The notes beneath the pieces are model-generated. The model saw only the letters and a list, made by a program, of their open reading frames with translations. It made no database searches and was not told the DNA's origin. From the NCBI GenBank assembly GCA_022036555.1, contig CM039126.1:13549263-13613262 (forward strand): a stretch of DNA of 64,000 nucleotides, given 5' to 3'. Positions 32,643-44,999 of this stretch are shown here, one piece after another. The position numbers and the translations under genes are program-made. Source of the DNA: Microstegium vimineum (taxonomy: Eukaryota > Streptophyta > Magnoliopsida > Poales > Poaceae). How positions within the stretch are numbered: position 1 is the stretch's first letter; every line of letters begins with the position of its first letter.

Positions 32643-35600
32643 TCATAGGCTCTCCCTTAAACCCATGCCGGCTATGTGTCCTCTGAATACACTGGGTGGA
32701 AGGCCTTTTGTGAGCGGATCCGCGAGCATCTTTTCTGTTCGTATGTGCTCAAAATTTATGATATGATCCTGGAGTTTATCTTTCACAACATAGTACTTTA
32801 TGTCAATGTGTTTGATAGCACCACTTGACCAATTGTTGTGAGTATATTCTATCGTTGGGTTGTTATCACAATACAACCACATCGGTCTTTCTATACTTTC
32901 AATAATTTTCAATCCGTGTACAAATTTCTTCAACCAATTTACCTGCCCCGAGGCCTCATGACAAGCTACAAACTCGACATACATTGTCGAGGATGTAGTC
33001 ACTGTTTGTTTCGAACTTTTCTATGATATGGCACCTTTAGAGAGAGTAAAGATATCCTGATGTGGATTTTCTTTCATCTCTCGCATAATCAGTCTGAGTA
33101 CCCCTCTATGTGCAGGGAATCAAATTTTTCATATGTCAACATGAGATCTTTTGTACCTTGCAAATAACGCAAGACTTTCTTCACTAATTTCTAATGTTCA
33201 ATTTCAGGATTCTTTTGATATCTGCCAAGTAACCCGATAGCAAAAGCTATGTCAGGGCGAGTACACACTTGAGCATATTGCAAACTTCCAACTACCGAAG
33301 CATACGGTACCGCTTTCATTTGATCAATTTCATATTGGTTCTTGGGACACTGATGTTCGCCATATCTATCACCCTTGACAATCGGAGCAGGAGATGGACT
33401 ACACACATGCATACTAAATTTCTTCAAAACTTTTTCTATGTATGCCTTCTCCGACAATACCAAAACCCCTTTTCTTCTATCTCGATGAATCTCAATTCCC
33501 AAGACGAACGAAGCTTCACCGAGATCTTTCATATCAAAGTTCGAGGACAAGAATTTCTTCGTCTCCGATAGTAGATTGACATCACTACTAGAAAGTAAGA
33601 TATCATCTACATATAGGATCAGGAATATATATTTCTTATTCTTAAATTTCACATAGACACAGTTGTCCTCGACATTTTCTTTAAACCCAAAACCTTTTAT
33701 AGTTTTATCAAAATTTAAGTACCAGTGTCTCGAAGCTTGTTTCAAACCATAAATGGATCTTTTTAGACGACATCCCATATTTTCTTTTCCTTTTATGACA
33801 AAACCTTTCGGTTGTGCCATATAAACATTTTCATCCAAATCTCCATTTAGGAATGCGGTCTTTACATCCATCTGATGTAACTCTAGATCATAGTGGGCCA
33901 CAAGTGCCATAATAATTCTAAAAGAATCTTTATAAGAAACCAGGGAAAAAGTTTCATTGTAATCAATCCCTTCTCTTTGGGTAAAACCCTTAGCCACAAA
34001 TCGCGCTTTGAATCTTTCGATATTCCCTTGGGAGTCATATTTCATCTTGTAGACCTATTTGCTGCCTACTTTCTTAGCTCCTTTAAGAATATTTTCTAGA
34101 ACCCAAACCTTGTTGGTATTCATAGATTTCATCTCATCTTCTATGGCCTGAAGGCACTTCAAGGAGAGTTCGCTTCTCATGGCTTCTTCATAAGTTCTAG
34201 GGCCATCTTCTATATGAAATTCTTCAGTTTCATAAACTTCATAATCATATGGAATAGCTGACCTTCTAGTTCTTTGAGACCTTCTAGGGGCCTCTGGCAC
34301 TTGGTCCACTATAGGCTGTTGTTGTTCTTCGTCATTAGCTACATTTGGTTCTATAGGTTCCTGATGAACATGTTCCACTTGTTCATTCGTTGTCGCCATG
34401 GGAGAACTTACAACCGGTGTTGTCACAACAGCGTCCTGTACTGTTGGTGCAACAACGACAACAGGTAACGTAAAGTATGGTTCTTCAACCATCGGAGTAG
34501 GTACATGTACCCGCTTCTTCTCAAGGCTAATTTCACGTGTTACCCTGCTCCCCCCTGATCATGTCATCCTCCAAGAACACAGCGTGTCTTGTTTCAACAA
34601 ATTTCGTGTATCTATCAGGACAATAGAATCGATATCCTTTCGATCTTTCTGGATAACCAATGAAATGGCAGCTGACGGTCTTGGAGTCTAACTTTCCAAT
34701 ATTTGGGTTAAAAACCTTTGCCTCAGCTGGACAACCCCACACACGTAAGTGCTTAAGTGAGGGTTCTCTTCCTGTCCATAATTCATATGGTGTTTTCTAC
34801 ACCAATTTTCTTGGTACTCGATTAAGTATATGAATGGCGGTTTTCAGTGCCTTCATCCATAAACCAACCGGTAGCGTGGAGTAACTCATCATGCTTCTCA
34901 CCATATCCATTAGGGTATGGTTTCTTCTTTCAGCCACTCCATTATGCTGAGGCTCCCTCCGTGTAGAGTATTGAGCGACTATGCCATTTTCCTGTAGGAA
35001 CCTTGCAAAAGGACCTGGAATTTGGCCATACGGGGTATGTTGCCCATAATACTCTCCACTGCGGTCTGATCAAACTATCTTTATTTTCAAATTGTGTTGA
35101 TTTTTAATTTCAGCTTTAAATATCTTGAATTTATCCAATGCTTCCGATCTTTCTTTAATTGGATAAATATAACCATAACGAGAGTAATCGTCCGTGAATA
35201 TTATGAATGAATCATAACCATCCACGCTTTTCACTGGGAATGGACCGCAAACGTCCGTGTGAATTATTCCTAATACTCCCATGCTTCGTTTAGCATCTTT
35301 CTTTATTTTCTTAACATATTTTCCCTTGATGCAATCAACACATTATTCTAAATCAGAGAATTCTAAGTGCGGAAGAATGGATTGTTTCACTAAGCGTTCT
35401 ATTCTCCCCCTCGAAATATGGCCCAAATGACAATGCCATAGCTTCGAAGAGACACTTTCATTTCGCTTCCGCTTCTTGTTCTCATTTGTAGATTGGGAGA
35501 CATTCACATCATTCACAATATCACATTCATGATTCACATTCTCAGCAAGAGATAATAAATAAGTTTGTCTTGTCGGAAGGCAAGACCAACACACTTATCA

Positions 35601-36846
35601 TTATTATCAAATATCTGACATCTGCCATTACCAAAATGACAGCCAAATCCATCATCATCAAGTTTTGAAACACTTATTAAATTTCTACGCAAAGAGGGAA
35701 CATAGAGTACATTTCTCAGCTTAAGTACAAAGCCATTCTTTAATTCTAAAGCTAAATCACCAATGGCTTCAACTTCATCTGTACTCCATTCGCAACTTTA
35801 ATCATTCTTTCTTCTCTTCGCAGAGTTGTCTTCCCACTTAACCCCTACAAAGAATTCGAAACGTGAATTGTTGCTCATGAATCAATCCACCAAGTAGTTT
35901 TCGAATAACATAAAAATAGGGATTCATCTACAAATATGATAGTATCATCACCTTTCTTCAGCAACTTTTTCAGGTAGACCGGGCAATCTCTCTTATAATG
36001 CCCTCTTGAAGCATTCCTTACATTGGTCTTTTTTAGCATTTCCATACTTTCTATAGTCCTCATCATGAGAGTCCTTTTTCTTTTCCTTTTTCTTTTTCTT
36101 TTTCTTTTTCTTGTGGCTTGGAGGGAGAGCCTTTATCCCACTGAGGTTTCCTCTGTGGTTTCTTGAAATAATTCTTTCTTTTATTGTCCTTCACAAGGTA
36201 AGCAGAGTCACCCTGTGAGGACTTAAGCCTCTCTTCCTCCTGAACACACATTGCAATGAGCTTTTCAATATCCCATTTTATCCAGCATCATGTTGTAGTT
36301 CACAGCAAAGGTTTCAAATTCTTTTGGCAGAGAATGAAAGACCAAGTGAATGAGGAACTGATCATTGACCCCCAATTCCATTGTCTTTAATTTCACTGCC
36401 ATAGTGCTCATTTTCAAGATGTGTTCTCGAACACCACCATCATTGTATTTTTCAGATACAAGTTTCTTGATCATAGTGCTTGCTGTGGCCTTAGAAGACC
36501 TAATAAACTGACTTTTCACCCTTTCGAGATATTCAATGGCGGTGATGCATTCTGGGATAGACCCCCTGATTTGGTCTTCAATAGTGGCCTGACATTTTCT
36601 ATTGGATTGAATCCAAAACCTATGTTCAATATCATATTTCATTATGATCTCTGCATGATCACGCTTTCGGGCAGTGAAGGCAGCATCAGTTTCGTCAACT
36701 TGCCTCACCGGTTCCTCAGGAATGACAGGACACGGTGAGGTGATGGCAAGATCAATCTCTGCCAATGCAAGTTCGAGCTCGTACTTCTTCCGCCACACCC
36801 GGTAGTTGCTACGGTTGAGTGGTGGAATGTTGTTGATATTCACCAT
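32643..36846 (-). pseudogene. Ty1/copia gag-pol polyprotein, multiply disrupted
   Basis: Starts at 36846 with gag MVNINNIPPLNRSNYRVWRK (193 open codons to 36265, UBN2-type gag). A Lys/Glu-rich linker follows (36063-36251). Next come a damaged zinc knuckle ending GHYKRDCP and a protease start TTWWIDS cut by a stop (35875-36066). Then GAG-pre-integrase LWHCHLGHISRGRIERL (35343-35594), integrase core IIHTDVCGPF with DDYSRYGYIY (35070-35282), and a connecting part with RRSQRTRR (34055-34742). RT is at 33191-34045 with KTAFLNGDLDENVYM and catalytic LYVDDILL. RNase H is at 32643-33002 with LYCDN and the end HIRTEKMLADPLTKGLP. At least five frame breaks or stops separate these segments, so no full polyprotein can be made. 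Confidence 0.9.
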
Positions 36847-37221
36847 TCCTTTAACTCCTGAAATTCGTCCAAAGAAAAGTGAGAAACATTTATCATAAAA
36901 ATTGCATGCCTTAACTCAACAGTTGTCAAATTTAAAACATACAATTCATCTATACAAAAATTATACATCATCTTTGGACAGAAGTAAAATTAATGCATAG
37001 TTGTTCATAAACAATATAATAATGTTATTAACAACGTTAGTCAGAAAATAACAATATTATAATTCATCAAAATTTCATAAAAAAATTCATAACTTCGCTC
37101 AAAATTAAATTATCCCGTTGGTTCAAATTTAACTAAGAGAGAAATTCAATATTTTCTTCGCAGCAGAAACAATAACAAAGTTCATAATATTGTTTTCCAG
37201 AAAAAAAAATTAGTTAATATT

Positions 37222-37417
37222 CTCGACCATGGCAGCCACCGGCTCCAACACGAACACCGCCGCCGCCACTGCACCTCCCGTCGACAACTCTGGTCGGTGC
37301 ACTACCTCTCCATCTCTCTCTATCTCTCAGCATCATCAAGAACTGCATATAATCTATCTACTCAAACTGCTGTTTCGCTACTGGATCTTCCTCCTAAGCG
37401 ATCCTATGAATCTAACA
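37222..37417 (+). repeat. LTR fragment in inverted orientation
   Basis: From ACCATGGCAGCCACCGGCTC to CCTATGAATCTAACA this matches the reverse complement of 32135-31947 at roughly 90%. The open frame at 37229-37447 lies in it and is not a gene. Confidence 0.85.
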
Positions 37418-37422
37418 TCTAT

Positions 37423-38880
37423 TACTCTGGCTGCATTGCTGCCGTAGTAGCACTATTTACAAGAGTCATTATTCTTCTCTTGTGAAATAAGCTAGAACAT
37501 CAACTAGTCACATTTTTTTGGCACCTTTTGTGCTGTGGAGCCGGAACCAAAGAGAGATTTGCCAAATAGACCTTTTGTTATAGAAAAAGTGTACTACAAT
37601 ATGTGTTTGATGTAGCTAGCTAATTTGCAACTCTAGGCTATTATTCAAACAGTGGTTAATAGATGTACTAATATTTTAGCTGACTTGTTAGCCAACTAAT
37701 TGGCTAACACCAGCTAATTTTAGTCCCAACTAATAACTAGCCCTAACTGAATCCAAACATATACCCATATTTGACACTGAGATGATCCACTGAATCATAA
37801 CTTTCACACAAGTTAACACTGTACGTGATCTTAGCCATCTATTTCCCTGTGGACGAATCAGATCAGATGCTACAGTGATAAACACAGGGAAAATCATCAA
37901 ATCTTGCACAAAGAGACTCCAAATCATCAAATCTTGCACAAGAGGATCAAAGGATCATGTACAGTTTCTTGAGTCTTGTATAGTGCTTGTCTAGGCATAC
38001 TAATTCAATTTAATATAACAAACAGCTTTCCTGCAGGTTTTGTTTCAAAAACAAATGCATCATTGATATTAGGTCCACCGTACCTTATTCTCTCATGAAG
38101 CTTAGCTATAGATGCATAATCTTCTTATCTCTAGGCTTGAGCACACTCTGTTAATTTCATAAAAATAGTTTAGTAAATAAGATATAACTTATTTTCATTT
38201 TACCAAAATATTAACCAAATTTGGTGTGAATAAACACTAACTAAAATAGGTTTCGGTTGATCGGCAAACCGCAATGTATATCATACTTCTAACAGGAGGT
38301 AATACAACAACACATTTGCATAGAAAACCAATCAACAAAAAATGCATCAAGCAATAAATCAAAAGGAAAAGCAACAAAAGAATAATGCTTCTAACAAATA
38401 AAGCCTCATAGAGATACACTTAAATATGCTATGAACATAATTTTAGTGTTTAAGTATAATTACCTTAATGACTAAATAAATCATCGGCCATCGGACAGTG
38501 TCAAACCAAATAGAGCACAAAAATATCGGTTAACTGACCCTTTTTTGTTAAAAACCGATTCAGTTTTGTTCGGTTAATCAGTCTCAGTGATATCTTTCCA
38601 CCCTACTTGTCTTCATTGCGCCCCGCCCCCCCCCTCTCTCTAACTTAGCGAAATTACAGTAGGAATATTTCATTTGATCTCCGACAGATTATTGGAAAAC
38701 CGAGTAAAACTCCACGAGGAGCGTTTTGTTTCACACCATCGCCATCACCATCACCATCACCATCACCATGCAATACTTGCTGCTTTAATAAGCTTATATA
38801 AAACCAAGAAACGGAATTGTGCATTGGAAATCTCCGTGACACACCTCTTCAGCTGATATCAGAGAGCTCCTAGAGACTAA
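37423..38880. other. Intergenic with MITE fragments, no gene
   Basis: AT-rich DNA. GCCAACTAATTGGCTAACACC and TTTTAGTCCCAACTAATAAC at about 37690-37735 look like part of a hAT/Tourist MITE ending in CTGAATCCAAACAT. AATCATCAAATCTTGCACAAR occurs twice at 37892-37940. Nothing coding. Confidence 0.5.
38737..38769. repeat. (CATCAC)n microsatellite
   Basis: Five near-perfect CATCAC units; the poly-His frame across it is a by-product. Confidence 0.9.
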
Positions 38881-39060
38881 GCCTGGGCAAAATACCCGAT
38901 ACCCATTACCTAAACCCGAATCTGAATTACCCGAACCCGAGATACCCGATCTAAATTCGGATAGTGATTTTGATTACCCGAAATTAGTTTGGGTAATTTG
39001 GATAATATCTCCTGGTATCCAAACTACCCAAAATTTTATACATATATTTATATTTATCAT
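38880..39060. repeat. ACCCGA-repeat transposon fragment
   Basis: ACCCGA or its variants occur about eight times within 100 bp (38900-38985), and TTGGGTAATTTGG/CCAAACTACCCAAAA are inverted words. This resembles the subterminal part of a hAT-like element, left end missing. Confidence 0.45.
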
Positions 39061-39195
39061 GTATTGTTAGTTGAACACTTTATTAAAATATTGTCCTCTC
39101 TTCTTGAACAAATGACTATAATATACTTTTCTCTGTAAATTGTTATTGAAATTATATACATTTGGTGCTGAAACTATTTATAAATTGCTACTGAG

Positions 39196-39440
39196 CCGGC
39201 ATATATCTCGAGCTTCACGAAGTCACCACAGGCGCCTCGCTGTCGTATATATCTCGAGCTTCACGAAATCACCACAAGGCGCCTCGCTGTCGAGGGGGAC
39301 GTCGCCTACCACTGAAAGTGTAGCGCCGGAAAATCCTGAAATAAATTCAGAAAACCACAGCCTGAAATTTGCTCCCACGAGGAATCGAACTCAGTACCTG
39401 TGGGGTGCCGCTCGAGTGACTTAGCCAACCAGACTAAGCA
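39196..39440 (-). mobile_element. tRNA-derived SINE (OsSN/ZmSINE-like)
   Basis: On the minus strand a tRNA-like head with TGGTTGGCTAAGTCACTCGA (A-box-like, about 39429-39410) and GAGTTCGATTCCT (B box, 39393-39381) is followed by a body with GGCGACGTCC, GACAGCGAGGCGCC, GTGACTTCGTGAAGCTCGAG and GCCGGCTCAGT, a sequence set I recognise from grass SINEs. The body word of about 46 bp is duplicated in tandem and the 3' end is cut after GCCGGCTCAGT. Confidence 0.75.
39201..39293 (-). repeat. 46-bp tandem duplication in the SINE body
   Basis: ATATATCTCGAGCTTCACGA begins at 39201 and again at 39247, each copy running to GCGCCTCGCTGTCG. Confidence 0.9.
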
Positions 39441-40489
39441 CTAAAGTTGCAACAGCAGCCATCCATACCTCTTAAAAAGTATCATCAATATCCCTGTGTT
39501 GTTTAAATTGGAGCGAACGAGAGAAAAAACGATATATCCGAGTACGTCATCCTACGGGCCACTGATCCGTAGCAGCTACATACAGCCTACAGGCTAGTAG
39601 CTCGCTCACGACAGCATCAACGGGCCAATCCCAATCCCAATCCCAGCAGGAGATCAAGCTGCCACAAGATTCCCGGACCGATCTAGCCAGTCTAGGCTGG
39701 GAATCTCTTTGGTCCAACGTCTGCCTTGGTCCACCTCGACCACCAACACCAACCAACCAGGCTCGACATATGCATACAAACTATGCACTGTAACATGCCC
39801 TGCATGCCAGCTCGCGACGATGCCATCTGCTCTGCTGAATTCGGGACCAACCAATTCCGGCGGCCTTGCTACGTAGGAGTACGTACGTTCCTGCATCCAG
39901 GACCATGACTGCCAGGTGGTCCCATCACACGCACTCCAAGTTCACAAGCTAACGTTACGACTCTGCTTGCACGTCGAACGTACGACGACGTTTCTTCAAT
40001 AGAATATAATGATTCCGTAGGACTTCCCGGCCGTATTTATCCCTGCCGATCGAAGCCATGAAAAACTCGTGTATATGCATGTAATATACTGTACGTATTG
40101 GTTGTTGCTGAGATGGACGACGACACGCCGCTAGACTAGTAGTCACACGTACTGACCGTCGCGATGTGTGCTGGCGAGAAGAGGGATAAACATAGCTCTC
40201 GGATAATTTGCTTCGGGTGGTCCGATTGTGCTTTGACACTGCACCACTTCCGGCGTCCAATAAAAAATCTTTAAGAACTTCTTGTATTTATCTCAATTCA
40301 TATGTTTTTTTAAGTAAATTTTACTCTAGTCCTGTTTAACACATATAGATTGAAATGCATATATGCATGTGCATCCAAACAAACCTCTATTTGTAACTGT
40401 GTGTCCGTGTATTATATGTTCCGCTTCAAATCTTACAAAATTAAGTGCTTTAATAAGATATAGATAGAGAAGACATTTAGCTCCAACCT
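39441..40489. other. Intergenic, no gene recognised
   Basis: Moderate GC, several short open frames on both strands without domains. AATCCC is repeated three times at 39626-39643. Nothing supported. Confidence 0.5.
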
Positions 40490-40625
40490 GCTCCATCCGT
40501 TTTAAATTAATAAGTTACTTTGATTTTTTGGTACATAAAATTTTATTATATTTTAGATATATGTTATATCTAAATATAATTATAAAATAGGTGTGCTAAA
40601 ACGATTTATATTTTGGAATTTCTTT
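40490..40625. mobile_element. Stowaway-like remnant
   Basis: CTGCTCCATCCGTTTTAAATTAATAAG on the left. The inner part resembles other decayed Stowaway copies here (TTTTTTGGTACATAAAA), with a degenerate right side AACGATTTATATTTTGGAAT. Confidence 0.5.
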
Positions 40626-40741
40626 AGAGCCTGTTTGGAATGCGGGATTTTTTTCTGTTTCAGTACTTTTTTTCTATGAAAATGAACTGGTTCCTCTAAA
40701 ATTCCTACGTAATTCCTGTGAAATTTCTGTGTTCCCCTTAT
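40626..40741. mobile_element. Small MITE related to 30029-30124
   Basis: Begins AGAGCCTGTTTGGAATGCGG and shares TTTTTTCTATGAAAATGAACT and CTGTGAAATTTCTGTGTT with the copy near 30.1 kb. Confidence 0.5.
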
Positions 40742-41097
40742 AATTTAGAACGGGCAAAAATATGTCTTTTTATCTGTGGTGAAGCACCAATTAGGCAGCT
40801 TATATACATATAATAATATAATACGTGCACATACAGGAGCTCCGAGCTCCGCGGTGACGGCGGGGATGCTTGCGCAGGTCGCACTCCATCGACGTGCTGC
40901 TGACATTGACGTACGACGCGCGCCCGCCGTTGGTGTACACACAAGTGGGTGTACAAAACTCTAGGCGATGGAGTAAGCCGACGCACGGTTCGTAGATGCT
41001 GACTATGATGAGCCTGCAGGCGTTCTTCGCCCATGCAGCATCCACGGCCGTTTGGAGACGTTATTGTACACTTTTTATTGAGCTAGCAGCTAGCTAG

Positions 41098-41369
41098 TAC
41101 TCTCTTCAGTCCTAAAAAGTTAAAGTTACTCGCGCTTCCAAAGAGTCGAATAAATTTAATTTCGATCAAATATATATAACAAAGTATTAATATCTATAGT
41201 ATATAGAATCATTGATAAATATTTAAATATATTATCGTAATAAACTTATTTAAAGATATAAATATTGCATATATTTTCTATAAATAATATTATATATATT
41301 TTATTATTGCTAAAAAAATGATCTGCATATATTTTATAGCGACTCTTTTTAGAAGTGGACGTAGTAATA
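41098..41369. mobile_element. Stowaway-like MITE, long form
   Basis: TACTCTCTTCAGTCCTAAAAAG on the left mirrors CTTTTTAGAAGTGGACGTAGTA on the right. The AT-rich inside is similar in type to the element at 7949-8212. Confidence 0.65.
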
Positions 41370-42120
41370 ATATGCTATAAAACCCAACAAGACTACATAC
41401 ATGCTTCCTGAAAAGCAAAGAAAATCCGTAGACTTATTTATCTCTTTAAGAAAACAAAAATAAATAAAAAGAGTATTGCTATTTGATATCCGGTTATTTC
41501 AGTCTCATGTAACAACCGGTACGGGCCTTGACCCCACCCTTGCCGCCCTTTGAGCCCGTGCACGATGCGCGGCCATCCGCCCTGCGGCCTGCCTCTACTT
41601 GTACATAGTCCTCACTCCCCAAGATCTTACGTAGCAGATACATCGTGACAATGTGTGTGTTGGTGTGTATCAACGCAGAGAATATCCTAGCAACTAGGAC
41701 AGCGGGACATGGGACAATAGGGTCTAGTGATGATTGTAAATCTGATATTTGATATTTGTGAATAATTTGACATATAGTTTTTAATTCTGCAATCCATAAA
41801 AATAATTTGTAAATTTTTCTGAATAATTTGGCATATATGTTTCTAAGGTATACGATCCATAGAAATACCTAAATTACATCACTCTGCCCAATAAATTACA
41901 CCGAAGAAATAATGTAAATACAATAATAAGACGATACAAGTGACTGGATAAAATCAGGTTGTTGGAAGGGGTTAAATTAAATAACAGGTTGTTAACTATA
42001 CATATCCAACTTATAAAAAAATAGTATATTCATTTATATACACACACGCACGGACACGTATAAAATCCTAGATTTGGAAAAAAAAGCTTCTAGCCTCTGC
42101 CTAGAGGATAGACACATAAC
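41370..42120. other. Intergenic, no gene recognised
   Basis: AT-rich with a short GC patch at 41520-41600. TTTCTRAATAATTTGRCATATA-like words repeat at 41757 and 41817. No open frame of note. Confidence 0.5.
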
Positions 42121-42143
42121 TAACACTACTACAAAAACCGGCT

Positions 42144-42276
42144 TTAGTCCCGGGCTAAAATGGTCTTTAGTCCCGGGCCTTTAGTCCCGGTTGGTTGCTC
42201 CTGGTTGGTAACACCAATCGGGACTAAAAATGTCTCCAGACTGGGCCACTTGGCCAGCCCTTTTAGTCCCGGTTAT
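42144..42276. repeat. Left subterminal repeats of the CACTA element
   Basis: CTTTAGTCCCGG-type words occur several times in both orientations within 130 bp (GGCTTTAGTCCCGGGC, GCCTTTAGTCCCGGTTGG, ATCGGGACTAAAA, CTTTTAGTCCCGGTT). In CACTA elements such arrays bind the TnpA-type protein. Confidence 0.85.
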
Positions 42277-42445
42277 GTTTCTTTTTTTCTTTTATTTTCT
42301 TTTCCATTTTAGTTTCTTATTTGTTTTGGTTTCAATTAGGTTTCTAAATACGTATTCTCCGCTACTGATATATGTATTCTCCGCTACTAATCTATGTATA
42401 CGCGAACATATATTTAGTTCAAGCATTACAGAAAATGAAACTTAA

Positions 42446-42448
<3 letters not shown>

Positions 42449-42492
<44 letters not shown>

Positions 42493-42504
42493 TATATATA
42501 TATA
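42449..42504. repeat. (TA)n microsatellite
   Basis: TA tract with one GA interruption, between the left subterminal repeats and the protease gene. Confidence 0.95.
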
Positions 42505-42575
42505 GTGAAACAGTTTTGTTATATCAAAGCATTATACATAGACATGTTAGAACACTAATTCATAGACCCCACGAC

Positions 42576-43227
42576 TCAAATGTCATATAGATCTTCATCC
42601 ATGTTAGGCACTAGTCGTTCTACGGGGTTGTAGTGGTAGTCTCCCTTGGGATTGATGACTTGGTCCATCAGAAATCCTGCAATTGTTTCTTGATGTGCTT
42701 TGATCTTGACCGGTTCTAACACTTGCTCCTTCAACCATTCCTCCTTCAATTTGCAATAAAGGCAAAATACATTAATATACATAAGATTTATTTAATAGCA
42801 ACTAATAAAAAGTGAAACGATTTTGTTATATACATATGACGTACCCGCTGTGTCTCAATAGGAGACCTTTTTGCAAAATGCGTGAGGTACTCGCAGATGT
42901 AGAATGCGCAAGTGTTGGTTCCTTGCCGCTGCTTTAGTACCCACTGTAGAACGATAGGATCTGGAAGTGGCGCTTTCAGCTCTGGCCGGTGCTTCTCAAC
43001 GTACCAAGACCAAACCCTGCCCAATAGTTGATCGTTTGTTTACTATTGCAGAGTATAAAGAGCAGGAATCAATAATATCTAAAGATTCAAGTTACCCCTT
43101 GATAATGTCGATGATATCTCTGTAATCATCAAGTTTTTTTTGCAACGAGTCATAGACCAACACTGTACTTTTAGGGATAACAAAGACTATGAGTATCCAG
43201 TGATAGCTGCAATTGTTTATAGATAGT

Positions 43228-43275
<48 letters not shown>

Positions 43276-44484
43276 TGAATTGAGTAAGTAAACTAAAATG
43301 TGCACACTCACCCTATGTTGTATGGGAAGAGTATATATTTCTTTTCCTTTTGGTTGATCAAAAACCTTCGAAGATTCCTCTCCGTTTGCTCTTTTCATTT
43401 GGCGTAGGGAGTCTTCGGGTCCTTGAATATAATGTTTGGATCTATAAAACAAATCGTCTTTTCCTTGATAAGTCTAAGGTCTCTCATAATGTCTCTACAA
43501 AAAAAGACATGTTACTTATATATGTATATTATGCTACACCATGAGATTACTAAAAAAATGATTCACTTACAGACAATAGCAACTGACGAGGGATTTGTCC
43601 AGATCGTTCATGTGGCATAGCGGATGTAACTCAGTGAACTGCACATACATAATGTCATCGCCACGGAAGTAATCGTGTTGTCTAATCCTAACACAAATAT
43701 TATCATTGACGTCTGGGTCAGCACTCTTGCACGCCTCCATGTACCACTTGTTTAGCTTGTACATTTGCGTGCCAAGTTCATTGAGTGCCGCAGGATTGTA
43801 TAGACTCCTTCCAAATACATATTTCCTTTTCCACTCATCGACTACCGTGGCTTTCGGACAGGTTTCTTCGTTGAGCACTTCGGAAACATGTAGACCCGTA
43901 CCTTGGAGAAAATCTTCGAGTCCTGATAAATCGATATCTGGAGGCAGGTATTCGGAGAGGACCGCGTTTGATCCATATTCATTGATCCCCGGGGGCACTG
44001 ATTGCTGCAATTGTTCCCCTAGCTGTGGGACACCTTTGCCCGCTTTCTTCTTTTTTGCCTCCGCTTCAATGGACTTGGACATTGTGCGCTCATAGTCTGA
44101 GAGTGGGGGAGGCTTAAGAGATTCACATCTCTTTTTCTCCCTCTCATGCACCGCTTTCCTTAGATCTGCTGGTCTGAGCAACAAGTACGGAGACTCATCC
44201 TTCTTCGCTCTATTGTCCTTGCACTTCTTGAAGAAATCTTGCACCTTTGAGAGTGGCGCATCCTCCTCAGTGTTCGCGGTGATAATTTTCTTGTGAATGA
44301 CAACTCTCTTCCTCTTCGGCTCCGGTGGGGCCGACGCCGAAGCCTTCGCTTGTGACCGTCGTGGAGGCGATGGAGCGGGCGGTGGAGGAGAGGGAGATGT
44401 AGCCGTGTCTCCCATTGGTCCGTCATCGCCCGCAACACTGTGGCCACTTGGTGAATTTATTAAGCTTGGGGGAGTGCCTGCCAT
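42576..44484 (-). pseudogene. CACTA-borne Ulp1-like cysteine protease (C48), with an in-frame stop
   Basis: Start 44484, five probable exons with GT-AG junctions (44484-43571; 43494 to about 43314; 43206 to about 43100; about 43018 to 42846; about 42760 to 42576). The first exon encodes a Pro-rich and Lys-rich N-terminal part (PPPPAPSPPRRSQ) and a conserved block (VVDEWKRKYVFGRSLYNP). The later exons carry the Ulp1 fold: catalytic His in YHWILIVFV, Asp in VLVYDSLQKK, Cys in QGTNTCAFYICEYL. Ulp1-type enzymes remove SUMO from proteins; many plant CACTA and Mutator elements carry one of unknown role. An in-frame TGA at 43397-43395 (exon 2) would remove the catalytic part, unless splicing avoids it. 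A (TA)n tract lies in the intron before exon 3. Confidence 0.75.
43231..43273. repeat. (TA)n microsatellite
   Basis: TA tract in an intron of the Ulp1-like gene. Confidence 0.95.
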
Positions 44485-44999
44485 GACAAAACAACGAGTT
44501 ATATGTGATTAAACCACTTAGTAATGCTATACAAATTTGTTAGGGCTAGTGATGTAGAACGAGATATGATTAATTCGTACCTAGGGTTAGGCTGAGGAGG
44601 ATGCGCCGGAGGACTGGGCGATACCCCAGGAATGATGATGTAGCGTTTCCGCCAGCAAACGAATGCCTTCTCCGCTTCTCCTACCGTCTTCTCCCCATCA
44701 CCTCCCTCGATGTCAAGCTGCACATTGATGAACTCTTTGACAACTCAATCCACCGAGACAACAACATATCCGGCTGGTATTAGTGCTCCATGGATTCTTG
44801 GTGTCTTCGTAGGATTCGCGGGAGACACAATACCGGTAGCTACCATGACTATGGCAGCGGTAGTCCCCCGTGGAATGTGCAGCTCACATATTGTGAGAGG
44901 TTGAGTGATGTCATCCACAAGGAAGCGCAGCTTCACGTCATCTTGAGGCATTGGCAACTCCGTGGATGCACAACTGCTTTTTAACTGACCGGAGGGCTG

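Larger units (their letters stand above)
31947..37417 (-). mobile_element. Ty1/copia element, decayed, with inverted right-hand LTR remnant
   Basis: The coding region reads on the minus strand in copia order: gag, zinc knuckle, GAG-pre-integrase, integrase, RT, RNase H. The left LTR (31947-32436) is complete. Where the 5' LTR should stand there is only a 196-bp LTR fragment (37222-37417) in the opposite orientation. TCTAT flanks both outer ends (31942-31946 and 37418-37422). No primer site was found next to the right-hand fragment, as expected if the true 5' LTR and leader were lost. Confidence 0.85.

Noticed and set aside
37229..37447. 72-codon frame starting MAATGSNTNT
   Set aside because: It is the inverted LTR fragment of the copia element; the same words occur in the left LTR.
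38674..38856. Frame with a run of histidines
   Set aside because: Created by the (CATCAC)n microsatellite, not a protein.
42449..42504. Possible CRISPR-like or origin-like regular repeats at (TA)n tracts
   Set aside because: Plain dinucleotide microsatellites in a plant genome; no spacers and no associated genes.
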